This document shows, piece by piece, positions 10,039-18,798 of a stretch of DNA of 64,000 nt. Within the stretch, counting starts at the first letter, position 1; the number at the start of each line of letters is the position of its first letter. The stretch is from Bacteroidetes bacterium OLB10. GTDB lineage: Bacteria; Bacteroidota; Bacteroidia; AKYH767-A; OLB10. A model generated the notes under the pieces. That model saw only the letters and a program-made list of their open reading frames with translations. It had not been told where the DNA came from and made no database searches. Where the stretch lies: positions 190,056 to 254,055 of the forward strand of contig LNBX01000026.1 in the NCBI GenBank assembly GCA_001567275.1, given 5' to 3'. The translations under genes and the position numbers were made by a program.

Positions 10039-10390
10039 AAGCTAAAAATTTGATGTGATGCACTATGGTATTAATCCATTTGTCTTCAAATTTATCTCCG
10101 CCTTAAAGGGAGACGCTTACTAAGTAAACAAGGTAATGTGTTTGTAAGAAAGTAAGAATATATTACTTTTCTATAGAGAGTTTTTCATGTTTTCATCAGC
10201 ACTACAGAGTGGAGTTTGAACATATCAACTGAGTCAAGGCGAAAAAAAGCTCTGTAAGAAATTATATTAAAACAGCTTAATCACATGAAAAAAAGCGGAA
10301 AGCGCAACTTGTTTCACTTCTATTACAAACGTGCGTATCGTTTTACTTCAGCTTTAAAAAGTGCTTTAGCAGTTCGGTTAAGTTTAATAA
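10039..10390. other. Intergenic region between idi and the PKD adhesin
   Basis: About 350 bases with no credible gene. It holds a -7 box TAAATTTG on the minus strand at 10087-10094, about 45 bases before the adhesin start, with no good -33 TTG. Further upstream is a near-perfect inverted repeat (AGAAAGTAA at 10147-10155 against TTACTTTTCT at 10163-10172). The rest is A+T-rich and I see nothing else in it. Confidence 0.5.
10087..10094 (-). promoter_or_regulatory. -7 box TAAATTTG of the PKD adhesin gene
   Basis: The minus strand reads TAAATTTG, a match to TAxxTTTG, giving a leader of about 45 bases before the ATG at 10038. Confidence 0.45.
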
Positions 10391-10888
10391 CTAAAATAAG
10401 TTGATGATTTCTTTAAACCAAAATGTAAAACCCTCCGGATTCGTTTTAATTTCTGATTTAATCTGCGAGATGGGTTGCCACTTGTATGCTTCAGCTTCAG
10501 CAGGGTCAGGAGTTACGTTTCCATCATAAACAGCAATGAAAATATGGTCCACTTCATGCTCTGTCAATCCGTTTCCAAATTTAGCTTTATATAAAAATGT
10601 TTGTTTGAAATTCAACTCACAGAATATGCCCATTTCTTCTTTCAGCCTCCTTTTGGCTGCAGCTTTTACTTCTTCGTCCGGACGTGGATGACCGCAACAG
10701 GTGTTTGTCCATAAACCACTGCTGTGGTATTTAACAGAACTACGTTTCTGAAGCAGCAATTCATTCTTACTGTTGAAAACAAAAACTGAAAACGCCCGGT
10801 GAAGCAAACCCAACTCATGCGCCTGCATTTTCTCCATCTCTCCTATGACTTCGTCATTCTGATTCACAAGCGTTACATACTCCACCAT
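10391..10888 (-). CDS. idi: Isopentenyl-diphosphate delta-isomerase type 1
   Basis: A cytoplasmic, Nudix-fold enzyme that interconverts isopentenyl and dimethylallyl diphosphate in isoprenoid synthesis. The 165-residue length is close to that of bacterial type 1 enzymes. The catalytic Cys is in WTNTCCGHPRP (Cys65 by alignment with the E. coli TNSVCGHP motif), metal-binding His67 follows, and the acidic motif TEHEVDHIF carries the second catalytic residue. The Nudix-like stretch is AAKRRLKEEMGI. The frame opens with TTG, but the ATG at 10888 is the better start. It follows the PorE-like gene by 6 bases and is the last gene of the peptidase-PorE-like-idi operon. Confidence 0.93.
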   Translation of the reverse strand: MVEYVTLVNQNDEVIGEMEKMQAHELGLLHRAFSVFVFNSKNELLLQKRSSVKYHSSGLWTNTCCGHPRPDEEVKAAAKRRLKEEMGIFCELNFKQTFLYKAKFGNGLTEHEVDHIFIAVYDGNVTPDPAEAEAYKWQPISQIKSEIKTNPEGFTFWFKEIINLF

Positions 10889-10894
10889 CAATAA

Positions 10895-12829
10895 TTATTT
10901 CTTTAAAATAACAAACTCTGTTCTTCTGTTTAAAGCCTTTCCTTTTTCAGATGTGTTGGCAGCAACCGGTTTAGTCTGTCCAAATCCTTCGTGTGATAAT
11001 CGGCTTGCAGAAATGCCAACTGACACCAGATAATCATAAACCGCCTTTGCTCTGTTTTTTGACAGGGTCAGATTATCAGCAGCACTTCCCGAATTATCAG
11101 TATGACCATAAATGCCCACCTGCAATTTAGGATTCGCTTTAAGAAATTCAGCAAAATCATTGATTACTTCTTTTGACACTTCAGTAAGACGATAGGAATC
11201 TGACTCAAACAAAATATCATTCAGGTTATAGGCACTGCCTTCTTTCATTTTTTTCATTTCAAAATCAATCTCCACAGGAGTTGTCTCAATGCTACCGGCA
11301 CGTATCACTCGGGAGTTGAATGCATAGTCATCCTTCTTTACAGTAAGTATATAATCAGCATCGGCTTCCAAAACTCCTGCATACTTTCCGCTTCCTGCAT
11401 CATAATCTATCTGCTCAACCTGTTTTGATTTGATGTTCTTGATTTCTATACGCGCGCTGTCAGGCACCTCATTATCTTCGTTTTTAAGATTACCTTTAAA
11501 GAGCACCATCTTCTCAGGACGCAAACTGTCAGGCAGGTTAAAAGAATAAATATCATAACCACCGGTACCCAACTGATTGCTGGCAAAGTAACCTTTCGTA
11601 CCGTCAGTACTTACAAAAAATCCTACTTCATCGGCATCGGTGTTAATGGGATAACCGAGGTTTACCGGTTTCCCCCAGTTACCTTTATCATCTTTCTTTG
11701 AATAAAAAATATCGTACCCTCCCATTCCCGGCAAGCCATCACTGCTGAAAAAAAGTGTTTTGCCATCAGAGTGTATAAATGGAGATTTTTCATTTTTTGT
11801 GGTATTGATTACTGATGACAGCGGAACTGCACTGTTCCATGCACCGTTTGATTTTACAGTTACATAAATATCACAAGTAAGATTAACTGAATCTCTGAAA
11901 CTTGCAAAATATAAAGTGCGGTTATCCGGAGCAATAGATGGTTGTGAATCCCATAACTTAGGATCGTTTGCAAGTCCTATACTTCGTGGTTCTGTCCAGC
12001 CTTTAAGAGTAGAATCTGAAGTATAAATATCAAAATTACCTTTATCATTCACTGTAAAAAACAAGTGAAGGTTATCGAGTGTTATAGATGGGCCACCCTC
12101 GTTTCCGCTGTTTTGTTTATTAAAAGGAAATCCGAGAGGTTCTCCTCTCTCCCATTTTCCATTCACATTATGACTGATCATAAACTTCTCCACACTGGTT
12201 GGGGTAAGCATATTTCTGCTCTGATATTCGAAACGTCTGGTGAAAAAACACAACTCATTATCTGCGGAAATTATTGGAAGATACTCAGGGTCGGCAGTAC
12301 TTACTCCTTTCAACAACTCAGGTTTGAACTCGACAGGGTGAGAGTAAGCGTATGCCCTGAACATTCTAACCTCTGCATCATCAGCAGCAACAGTATCAGA
12401 AGGTGACAATTCCAAAAATGCCTTATAAACAGGAATTGCTTCTTCATACTTTTTTGTTTCGTAATAATAAGTCGCAAGCCTGTAATAAGCTTTCTCAGAA
12501 GCGTCCGGACAAACTTCAATGAGTTTTTTATAGGCCATAGCCATGTTCTTGAATTCTTTTTTGCGAAAAGATGCATCGCCCATTAAAAGATATGGCCTGG
12601 CGTAAGTACTGTCTTCTTCAATGGCTTCTTTACATACTTTTAATCCATTGTCATAAGTATTCAACGACTTAAAAAGTTTTTCAGCTTCATCAGCTTTTTT
12701 CTCTGCTGCTTTGGAAGTAGTCTGAGGGCAACGCTTCAAACTCAGCCCCTGAGCAACAATTTTATTAGTCAGAAATGATACGCACAATACAACTACAGCA
12801 ATGCCTGATACGGTGGTTTTGTAAGTCAT
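10895..12829 (-). CDS. PorE-like TPR / beta-propeller / OmpA-domain envelope protein
   Basis: A 644-residue exported protein. It has a signal peptide ending near VAQG, TPR repeats (about 40-150, e.g. EAIPVYKAFLELSPSD), a WD40-like/PD40 propeller (about 170-430 with GPSITLDNLHLFF, PSIAPDNRTLYFAS, PFIHSDGKTLFFSS and GFFVSTDGTKGYFAS blades), a carboxypeptidase-regulatory-like beta-sandwich (about 440-520), and a C-terminal OmpA domain (530-644, GHTDNSGSAADNLTLSKNRA) that binds peptidoglycan. This order of four domains is that of PorE, a component of the type IX secretion system in Porphyromonas. Unlike PorE it shows no lipobox. Bacteroidota have many paralogues with this layout, so the T9SS role is an inference. 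It starts 5 bases after the DPP4 gene ends. Confidence 0.82.
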   Translation of the reverse strand: MTYKTTVSGIAVVVLCVSFLTNKIVAQGLSLKRCPQTTSKAAEKKADEAEKLFKSLNTYDNGLKVCKEAIEEDSTYARPYLLMGDASFRKKEFKNMAMAYKKLIEVCPDASEKAYYRLATYYYETKKYEEAIPVYKAFLELSPSDTVAADDAEVRMFRAYAYSHPVEFKPELLKGVSTADPEYLPIISADNELCFFTRRFEYQSRNMLTPTSVEKFMISHNVNGKWERGEPLGFPFNKQNSGNEGGPSITLDNLHLFFTVNDKGNFDIYTSDSTLKGWTEPRSIGLANDPKLWDSQPSIAPDNRTLYFASFRDSVNLTCDIYVTVKSNGAWNSAVPLSSVINTTKNEKSPFIHSDGKTLFFSSDGLPGMGGYDIFYSKKDDKGNWGKPVNLGYPINTDADEVGFFVSTDGTKGYFASNQLGTGGYDIYSFNLPDSLRPEKMVLFKGNLKNEDNEVPDSARIEIKNIKSKQVEQIDYDAGSGKYAGVLEADADYILTVKKDDYAFNSRVIRAGSIETTPVEIDFEMKKMKEGSAYNLNDILFESDSYRLTEVSKEVINDFAEFLKANPKLQVGIYGHTDNSGSAADNLTLSKNRAKAVYDYLVSVGISASRLSHEGFGQTKPVAANTSEKGKALNRRTEFVILKK

Positions 12830-12834
12830 TACTT

Positions 12835-14994
12835 TTAAAGATTTTGTTTAAAGTAATCAGTAATTTTATTCATCAGATGCACACGGTCTTTACCTCTCAC
12901 ATTATGCGGATGCCCGGGGTAAACAAAATAATCAACTTGCTTATTTTCATCAACAGCTTTTTTCAGATAAAGAATACTGTGTTGCCAAACTACCACATCA
13001 TCATCAGTTCCATGAATCAACATCAGTTTGCCTTTTAAATTCTTCACATAATTCAGCAGGTTGCTTTTTTCAAATCCTTCAGGATTGGATTGCGGTGTAT
13101 CCATATATCGTTCACCGTACATTATTTCATACATACTCCAGTCAATCACAGGACCTCCGGCAACAGCTACCTTAAACACTCCGGGATTGCGGGTCATCAG
13201 CGAAATGGTCATAAATCCTCCATAGCTCCAACCATCTACTCCAATGCGTGTAGTATCAATGTAGGGCAGTGACTTTAAATATTCCACTCCTGTAAGCTGG
13301 TCTTCCATCTCAGCATTGCCGCAGTTGCGGAAAATAGCCTGTTCAAATTTTTTGCCTCTGTTGTAGCTTCCTCTGTTATCGAGCGAAAAAACAACAAAAC
13401 CCTGTTGCGCCAGATAATAAAACCAAAGATCGCGCTGACCACCCTGCCATGAATTGGTGATAAGTTGCAGATGTGGTCCTCCATACACATAAATGATTAC
13501 CGGATATTTACGGGTAGAATCCATATTGGGAGGCAGATACATTCGTGTGTATAACACATCTCCCGATTTTCCTTTAATGGATGATATTTTTAACTCTCCA
13601 AGGTCATATCCGCTTAAAGGGTTTTCAGCAGTTAATAAAGTTTTTGCATCACTGCCATTTGGCATGATAAGTTTTATTTTTCGGGGTGTTGTAACATTGC
13701 TGTAAACATCGAGCACTTCATTGTTGAATGGATTATAAAAACAATCATGCATTCCGCTGTCACCGCTTACTCGTTTCATTCGCCCATCTGCCAGTGTCAC
13801 GTAATACAAATCTCTGTCAAGAGGGCTTAAAGCTGTACACATGTAATACAACCGCTCTCCTTTTTTATCAAAACCTTTTAACGCTGTCACCACAAATTCT
13901 CCTTTCGTAAGCTGGCGAATTAATTTGCCATCGGTATTATACAGGTATAAATGATTATAACCATCACGCTGACTTTGCCAGATAAATTCTTTATCATTCC
14001 CCGGAACGAAAAGCACAGGATTCAAAGGCTCCACATATTTATCGTCTTTCTCTTCAAACAATGTTTTATCCAGTTCACCTGTTGAAACAAAATACCTGTT
14101 TAGTTTCATGTGATTCTGATCACGGTTAAGTACAGCCACATAAACATATTTCTCATCAGGGCTCCAAGAGATATTTGTCAGATACTGATCCTTTGGCTCA
14201 CCGGTGTTCAGAAAAACAGTCTTGCCTGTTGCCACATCAAATACTCCTACTGTTACCTGATGACTTGTACCTCCTGCCATGGGATATTTTATCATTCTCA
14301 TTGTAGCGGGTCTTGTTTTCCAGTTAACAATCGGATAATCTGCCACCATGGTCTGATCCATGCGATAAAAGGCAAGTTTGCTTCCCTGTGGCGACCAAAA
14401 CGTTCCTTTGGTTATTCCGAATTCATCACGGTGAACGGAAGTACCGCAGAGTACATTTTCATTTGTCTCGTGGGTTACCTGAGTAATTTTGCCCTTGTCA
14501 TAAATAAATAAATTGTTGGCAATAGTATAAGCTATTCGCTTAGTCAAAGGTTCAGTATCTTTTCGCTCAGCACTATCAGGTATTTCAAGAATACGTGTGT
14601 TATATAGCCCGAATTTTGTTTTATCATATTCGAATTCTTTTTTACCAATAAAAAAAGCAAATGTGTTTTCGCTTTTCCATTCTATAACCGGAAACTTAGT
14701 GAGTGTATCAGCATTTTGTCTTCGAAGTTTTTCATTTATTTCTGACAAGGCAATCAGTTTTTCATCGCGCACCAAACCATCATCACCGGTGAACAATACC
14801 GGATCGGACAATCTGTTATCCACATAATAATAGCTGTTGGTGTTTTTAATCCATCCTAACTGCGACAAATTATCAGGTGCAAGTTTTGTATTCACATTCA
14901 GAATGGCGTCTTCCATTGTAAGTTGCTTCAGTTGTGCCTGCACACCTGAACTTACTGCCAGCAATAAAATTATTCCTCTGAAAAATTTACTCAT
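12835..14994 (-). CDS. Dipeptidyl peptidase IV-type S9 serine peptidase
   Basis: A secreted S9B family peptidase of about 719 residues that probably removes Xaa-Pro dipeptides in the periplasm. A signal peptide (GIILLLAVSSGVQAQ) is followed by the N-terminal beta-propeller (DPPIV_N, roughly 40-480) and the alpha/beta-hydrolase domain with the nucleophile in GVDGWSYGGFM, Asp in HGTDDDVV and His in GHPHNVRG. The start at 14994 is preferred over 15018, because the longer start would lie on the -7 box at 15016-15023 and would disrupt the signal peptide. First gene of the operon with the PorE-like protein and idi. Confidence 0.92.
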   Translation of the reverse strand: MSKFFRGIILLLAVSSGVQAQLKQLTMEDAILNVNTKLAPDNLSQLGWIKNTNSYYYVDNRLSDPVLFTGDDGLVRDEKLIALSEINEKLRRQNADTLTKFPVIEWKSENTFAFFIGKKEFEYDKTKFGLYNTRILEIPDSAERKDTEPLTKRIAYTIANNLFIYDKGKITQVTHETNENVLCGTSVHRDEFGITKGTFWSPQGSKLAFYRMDQTMVADYPIVNWKTRPATMRMIKYPMAGGTSHQVTVGVFDVATGKTVFLNTGEPKDQYLTNISWSPDEKYVYVAVLNRDQNHMKLNRYFVSTGELDKTLFEEKDDKYVEPLNPVLFVPGNDKEFIWQSQRDGYNHLYLYNTDGKLIRQLTKGEFVVTALKGFDKKGERLYYMCTALSPLDRDLYYVTLADGRMKRVSGDSGMHDCFYNPFNNEVLDVYSNVTTPRKIKLIMPNGSDAKTLLTAENPLSGYDLGELKISSIKGKSGDVLYTRMYLPPNMDSTRKYPVIIYVYGGPHLQLITNSWQGGQRDLWFYYLAQQGFVVFSLDNRGSYNRGKKFEQAIFRNCGNAEMEDQLTGVEYLKSLPYIDTTRIGVDGWSYGGFMTISLMTRNPGVFKVAVAGGPVIDWSMYEIMYGERYMDTPQSNPEGFEKSNLLNYVKNLKGKLMLIHGTDDDVVVWQHSILYLKKAVDENKQVDYFVYPGHPHNVRGKDRVHLMNKITDYFKQNL

Positions 14995-15015
14995 AATTGA
15001 TTTTTTAAATTCCTG

Positions 15016-15023
15016 CAAATTTA
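15016..15023 (-). promoter_or_regulatory. Promoter of the DPP4-PorE-like-idi operon
   Basis: The -7 box TAAATTTG is read on the minus strand. A TTTG at 15047-15050 upstream could be the -33 element (spacing about 23, slightly long). The implied leader to ATG 14994 is about 15 bases. Confidence 0.5.
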
Positions 15024-15071
15024 TGTGTTTAACATTGCAACCGGTTCAAACCGTATTTTGTAAAACATTAT

Positions 15072-15377
15072 TTATTTTACCACATGCAATAATGTTCTGA
15101 ATGCTACAAATTTATCTTTGTATCGCTGTGTATGTTCATCACGCAGTGATGCCGCAAACTGTTTTTCATAGATTTCCATATCATCCAGTGTGTTAAAAAA
15201 ATACTGAACAGAATATGTTTTGCCTCCACTCTCTTCATCAGCCATCACTCTCAGTATTTTATGTTCAGTGAAACAACCTGTTTTTAATACATCAGGAATA
15301 TGTGTGTTCATCATCCATTGCAGCCATTCTTCTGCCACATCATTGTCAATATTTATGGTAACATTGTAGATATACAT
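15072..15377 (-). CDS. DUF4286 family protein
   Basis: A 101-residue cytoplasmic protein with no signal peptide. It opens MYIYNVTINIDNDVAEEWLQWM and contains HIPDVLKTGCF and YSVQYFF, the pattern of the DUF4286 family found across Bacteroidota (ferredoxin-like/dimeric alpha-beta barrel fold suspected). No function is known. It is separated from the DPP4 operon by 77 bases that hold the operon's promoter, and is divergent from the prolyl oligopeptidase gene. Confidence 0.8.
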   Translation of the reverse strand: MYIYNVTINIDNDVAEEWLQWMMNTHIPDVLKTGCFTEHKILRVMADEESGGKTYSVQYFFNTLDDMEIYEKQFAASLRDEHTQRYKDKFVAFRTLLHVVK

Positions 15378-15430
15378 TTACTTTAACTTTTTGTTAAGCG
15401 ACTCAACTGATTTAAGAGATTTTGATTTAC

Positions 15431-15438
15431 TAATTTTG
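15431..15438 (+). promoter_or_regulatory. -7 box TAATTTTG of the prolyl oligopeptidase gene
   Basis: Matches TAxxTTTG; the ATG is at 15464, giving a leader of about 20 bases. No well-placed -33 TTG. Confidence 0.45.
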
Positions 15439-15463
15439 CATTCATATCAACAAAGGTAAAAAA

Positions 15464-17599
15464 ATGAATAAACTACTTTTATCTGCATTAACTCTTACCA
15501 TGTATATGATGTCTTGCCGGCCTGACTCCAAGAGCGTTTCACAGGAAAAACTCAAATATCCTGAAACCAAAAAAGTGGATCAGAAAGATAATTACTTTGG
15601 AACCATAGTGGAAGATCCTTATCGCTGGCTTGAATATGATACAGCTCAGGATGTAAAAGACTGGGTAACTGAAGAAAATAAAGTTACTTTCGGTTATCTG
15701 GAGAAAATCCCTTATCGTGAAAAGATAAAACAGCGACTCACTGAAATTTATAACTATCCAAAATATTCAAGCCCTTTTCGTGCAGGAGATTACTATTTCT
15801 TCAGTAAAAATGACGGTTTGCAAAATCAAAGCGTTATTTATTATCAAAAAGGTATGGATGGTACTCCTGAAGTATTTATTGATCCTAACAAACTGAGTGC
15901 CGATGGTACAGCAGCAGTAACGTTGTTAGGTTTTTCAAAAGACAAGAAATATGTGGCTTATGCTGTTAACCAGTCGGGCAGCGACTGGCAAACAATTCAG
16001 GTGATGGAAGTAGCTACCAAAAAACTTTTAGATGATAAACTGGAATGGGTGAAATTCAGCGGAGCTTCCTGGAAGAATGATGGTTTTTATTATTCACGAT
16101 ATGATGCCCCTCCACATGGAAAAGAGTTGTCACAAAAAAATGAATATCATAAAATCTACTACCACAAACTTGGTGACCCGCAGTCGAAAGATCAGTTGAT
16201 TTATGAAAACAAAAACAAACCACTTCGATATTATGGAGCTGCAACCACCGAAGACGAACGCTTTTTACTAATTTATGTTTCTGAAGGAACTGATGGCACT
16301 GAAATATATTGTAAAGACCTGGATTCCGGCCAGAAGGATTTTACTATGTTGTTTAAAGGTTTTGATGATAACTACATGGTGTTGAACAATGATGGAGATA
16401 AACTTCTTGTGCAGACAGATGCAGATGCGCCTAACCAACGCGTCATACTTGTCGACCCCAAAAACCCTTCAAAAGAAAACTGGAAAGATATTATCCCTGA
16501 GAAGAAAGACTTGCTTCAGTCTGCATTAACAGCTGGAGGAAAAATATTTGCATTGTATCTTCAGGACGTAGCAACGCATGTTCACCAGTATGATTATAAC
16601 GGAAAAGAAGAGCATGAAATAACACTACCTGCATTAGGCAGCGCTTACGGATTTGGTGGCGAGAAAGATGACAAAGAAGTGTTTTACACATTTACATCAT
16701 TTACCTATCCGCCTACTATTTACAAATATGATATTGCCTCCGGAAAATCAGAGATATGGCAGAAGACAGATGTTAAATTCAATCCTGATGATTATGAAAC
16801 AAAACAGGTATTTTATAACAGTAAGGATGGAACAAGAGTTCCCATGTTTTTAGTCTATAAGAAAGGATTGAAACTGGACGGTAATAATCCAACTTTACTT
16901 TACGGATATGGAGGTTTTAACATCAGCCTTGATCCAAGTTTCAGTGCATCACGATTAATACTTCTTGAAAACGGAGGAGTTTTTGCACTTGCCAATATCA
17001 GAGGTGGTGGTGAGTATGGTGAAAAATGGCATGAAGCAGGTAAACTGCTTAAGAAACAAAATGTGTTTGATGATTTTATTGCTGCAGCCGAATATCTTAT
17101 TAAAGAAAAATACACGTCCCCTAAAAAATTAGCAATTCAGGGTGGTTCTAATGGAGGATTATTGGTTGGTGCTTGCATGTTGCAACGCCCTGACCTCTAT
17201 GCAGTGGCTTTCCCTGCTGTAGGTGTGATGGACATGCTGCGTTATCATAAATTTACTGTTGGCTGGGGTTGGGCTGTTGAATACGGCAGCAGCGATAGTC
17301 TGGCTAATTTCAAAAATTTATATTCTTACTCTCCTTTGCATAACATTAAGACAGGTGTGGAATACCCTGCAACTATGGTTACCACTGCCGATCATGATGA
17401 CAGAGTTGTGCCGGCACATTCATTTAAGTTTATTGCTACATTGCAGGAAAAATATAAAGGCAATCGTCCTCAACTGATAAGGGTAGATGTAAAAGCCGGA
17501 CATGGTGCAGGGAAACCAATATCTAAAATTATAGAGGAGCAGGCCGACATTTGGTCCTTCATGTTTTACAATACCGGTGTTACTCCTTCCTATAAATAA
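15464..17599 (+). CDS. Prolyl oligopeptidase (S9A) lipoprotein
   Basis: A 711-residue serine peptidase that cleaves peptides after proline. The signal peptide ends in a lipobox (MMSC, Cys18), so it is probably a membrane-anchored periplasmic enzyme. The N-terminal seven-bladed propeller domain (PETKKVDQ, DPYRWLEY) precedes the hydrolase domain with LYGYGGFNISLDPSF, the nucleophile in IQGGSNGGLLVGA, Asp in TTADHDDRVVPAHSFKF and His in VKAGHGAGKP. It is monocistronic and has its own promoter. Together with the divergent DPP4 gene nearby, it gives the cell two proline-specific peptidases within 5 kb. Confidence 0.94.
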   Translation: MNKLLLSALTLTMYMMSCRPDSKSVSQEKLKYPETKKVDQKDNYFGTIVEDPYRWLEYDTAQDVKDWVTEENKVTFGYLEKIPYREKIKQRLTEIYNYPKYSSPFRAGDYYFFSKNDGLQNQSVIYYQKGMDGTPEVFIDPNKLSADGTAAVTLLGFSKDKKYVAYAVNQSGSDWQTIQVMEVATKKLLDDKLEWVKFSGASWKNDGFYYSRYDAPPHGKELSQKNEYHKIYYHKLGDPQSKDQLIYENKNKPLRYYGAATTEDERFLLIYVSEGTDGTEIYCKDLDSGQKDFTMLFKGFDDNYMVLNNDGDKLLVQTDADAPNQRVILVDPKNPSKENWKDIIPEKKDLLQSALTAGGKIFALYLQDVATHVHQYDYNGKEEHEITLPALGSAYGFGGEKDDKEVFYTFTSFTYPPTIYKYDIASGKSEIWQKTDVKFNPDDYETKQVFYNSKDGTRVPMFLVYKKGLKLDGNNPTLLYGYGGFNISLDPSFSASRLILLENGGVFALANIRGGGEYGEKWHEAGKLLKKQNVFDDFIAAAEYLIKEKYTSPKKLAIQGGSNGGLLVGACMLQRPDLYAVAFPAVGVMDMLRYHKFTVGWGWAVEYGSSDSLANFKNLYSYSPLHNIKTGVEYPATMVTTADHDDRVVPAHSFKFIATLQEKYKGNRPQLIRVDVKAGHGAGKPISKIIEEQADIWSFMFYNTGVTPSYK

Positions 17600-17691
17600 G
17601 GAACTCAGAAAAAAATCATTTTCATTATTTAAAATTTCATGTAGAAGTCATCAGTCCAACTGAATCTTTGACACCATAAATTTTAAACAAA

Positions 17692-17988
17692 ATGAAAAAG
17701 TTACTATTAGTTTTCGCTCTGGGATTGGGAATGACCTTTGCTCAGGCACAAACAGCTGCTCCGGCACAAAAACAAACTACTGCACATCATGCTACAACAA
17801 TGAATGCTGCACCTGCTAAAAAAGAAAAAGCAGCTGCTACCACTCATAAAAAAGCAGATGGTACTGCTGACATGCGTTACAAGGAAAACAAAAAAGCAAA
17901 AACAGCAGGACCCAAAAAAGCTGACGGCACTCCTGACATGCGCTACAAGTCTAACAAAACTGCAGCAAACAGCCACTCTACCAAGTAA
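17692..17988 (+). CDS. Small secreted Lys/Ala-rich protein with DGTxDMRYK repeats
   Basis: A 98-residue protein with a clear signal peptide (LLLVFALGLGMTFAQAQ). The mature part is rich in Lys, Ala and Thr and contains two copies of a repeat, KKADGTADMRYKENK (53-67) and KKADGTPDMRYKSNK (75-89), with a period of 22 residues. I recognise this DGTxDMRxK pattern from uncharacterised small Bacteroidota proteins but know of no function. The mature protein should be strongly basic. It is monocistronic and followed by a strong terminator. The reverse strand also has an open frame, but the signal peptide, repeat and terminator favour this one. Confidence 0.75.
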   Translation: MKKLLLVFALGLGMTFAQAQTAAPAQKQTTAHHATTMNAAPAKKEKAAATTHKKADGTADMRYKENKKAKTAGPKKADGTPDMRYKSNKTAANSHSTK

Positions 17989-18011
17989 GAGCAACTAATT
18001 AAAATTAAAAG

Positions 18012-18045
18012 CAAGGTCATCATTATAAGGTGGCCTTGTTTTATT
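18012..18045 (+). terminator. Bidirectional intrinsic terminator
   Basis: Eight-base-pair stem CAAGGTCA/TGGCCTTG (one G-U pair) followed by TTTTATTT on the plus strand and preceded by A-rich sequence that serves the minus strand. It lies between the convergent repeat protein and short-chain dehydrogenase genes. Confidence 0.75.
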
Positions 18046-18049
18046 TCAG

Positions 18050-18736
18050 CTAAGGTGTTTCTGAAGCAACAGGTATGGTTTTGCCATTGAAAAAACCCGA
18101 TCCCTCCGTTACAAACCATGAAATCATTTTAGCCATTTCTGCCGGATTAAGTGATGCTTGATATCCCGGAAAAGCTTTTGCAAGCATGGGGGTTTGCACT
18201 GAGCCAAGAGCTAGTGTATTGACACGGATATTTTCTTCTTTAAATTCTTCAGCAAGACATTCGGTTAATATTGTTAACGCTCCTTTGGATGAACTATAGG
18301 CTGATAATCCCGGAAACTTAACACTTCCCTGCACACCCCCCATACTGCTTATATTGACAATATGAGGAGATTTTGATTTTTTCAAATATGGAAAAGTTAA
18401 TCTTATTAAATGTGCAACAGCTAAAACATTGGTTTGATATACCTCCTGCCAGTCGGCATCGGTAAGATTTAAAAATGGTTTGTTTATTAGTAAGCCTGCA
18501 TTGTTGACTAACACATCCACATTCGTCCATCCGGCAGAATTCAAACAACTGCTGAACTGCGATTCTGTAAGTTTACTGATGTCGGCAGGAAAGGCAACAA
18601 TATTTGAATGTAATGCTGCCAACTCTTCAAGAGCTTTGGCTGAACGTGCTATTGCAAGAATTCGATGTTCAGAAGCCAGAGAAGATGCCAGAGCTGCTCC
18701 AATTCCTGATGAAGCACCGGTGATAACAATATTCAT
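18050..18736 (-). CDS. Short-chain dehydrogenase/reductase (SDR)
   Basis: A 228-residue NAD(P)-dependent oxidoreductase with a classical Rossmann fold. The cofactor loop is TGASSGIG (about residues 6-13), the NNAG motif is in VLVNNAGLL, catalytic Ser is in VNISSMGG and the Tyr/Lys pair in YSSSKGA. The substrate is unknown. The frame extends to 18871, but the Rossmann strand begins MNIVITGASS, so ATG 18736 (or the adjacent ATG 18739) is the start, and the extension would run across the divergent promoter of the outer membrane protein gene. Confidence 0.88.
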   Translation of the reverse strand: MNIVITGASSGIGAALASSLASEHRILAIARSAKALEELAALHSNIVAFPADISKLTESQFSSCLNSAGWTNVDVLVNNAGLLINKPFLNLTDADWQEVYQTNVLAVAHLIRLTFPYLKKSKSPHIVNISSMGGVQGSVKFPGLSAYSSSKGALTILTECLAEEFKEENIRVNTLALGSVQTPMLAKAFPGYQASLNPAEMAKMISWFVTEGSGFFNGKTIPVASETP

Positions 18737-18764
18737 CATTTGACGTTTGTTGTTGTATTTGAAG

Positions 18765-18772
18765 TACCTTTG
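18765..18772 (+). promoter_or_regulatory. -7 box TACCTTTG of the small outer membrane protein gene
   Basis: Matches TAxxTTTG, with TTTG at 18746-18749 as a possible -33 element. The predicted start of transcription near 18777 supports ATG 18799 as the translation start. Confidence 0.5.
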
Positions 18773-18798
18773 CAGAAGCAAAAATGAAGATAAAATCA

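Noticed and set aside
10147..10172. Inverted repeat AGAAAGTAA/TTACTTTTCT considered as terminator for idi
   Set aside because: It is A+T-only apart from two pairs, has a bulge and no T-run on the minus strand. It is noted only as part of the intergenic region.
17707..17994. Cys/Ser-rich open frame on the minus strand opposite the repeat protein
   Set aside because: Shadow of Lys/Ala codons; lacks a promoter and its composition is explained by the opposite frame.
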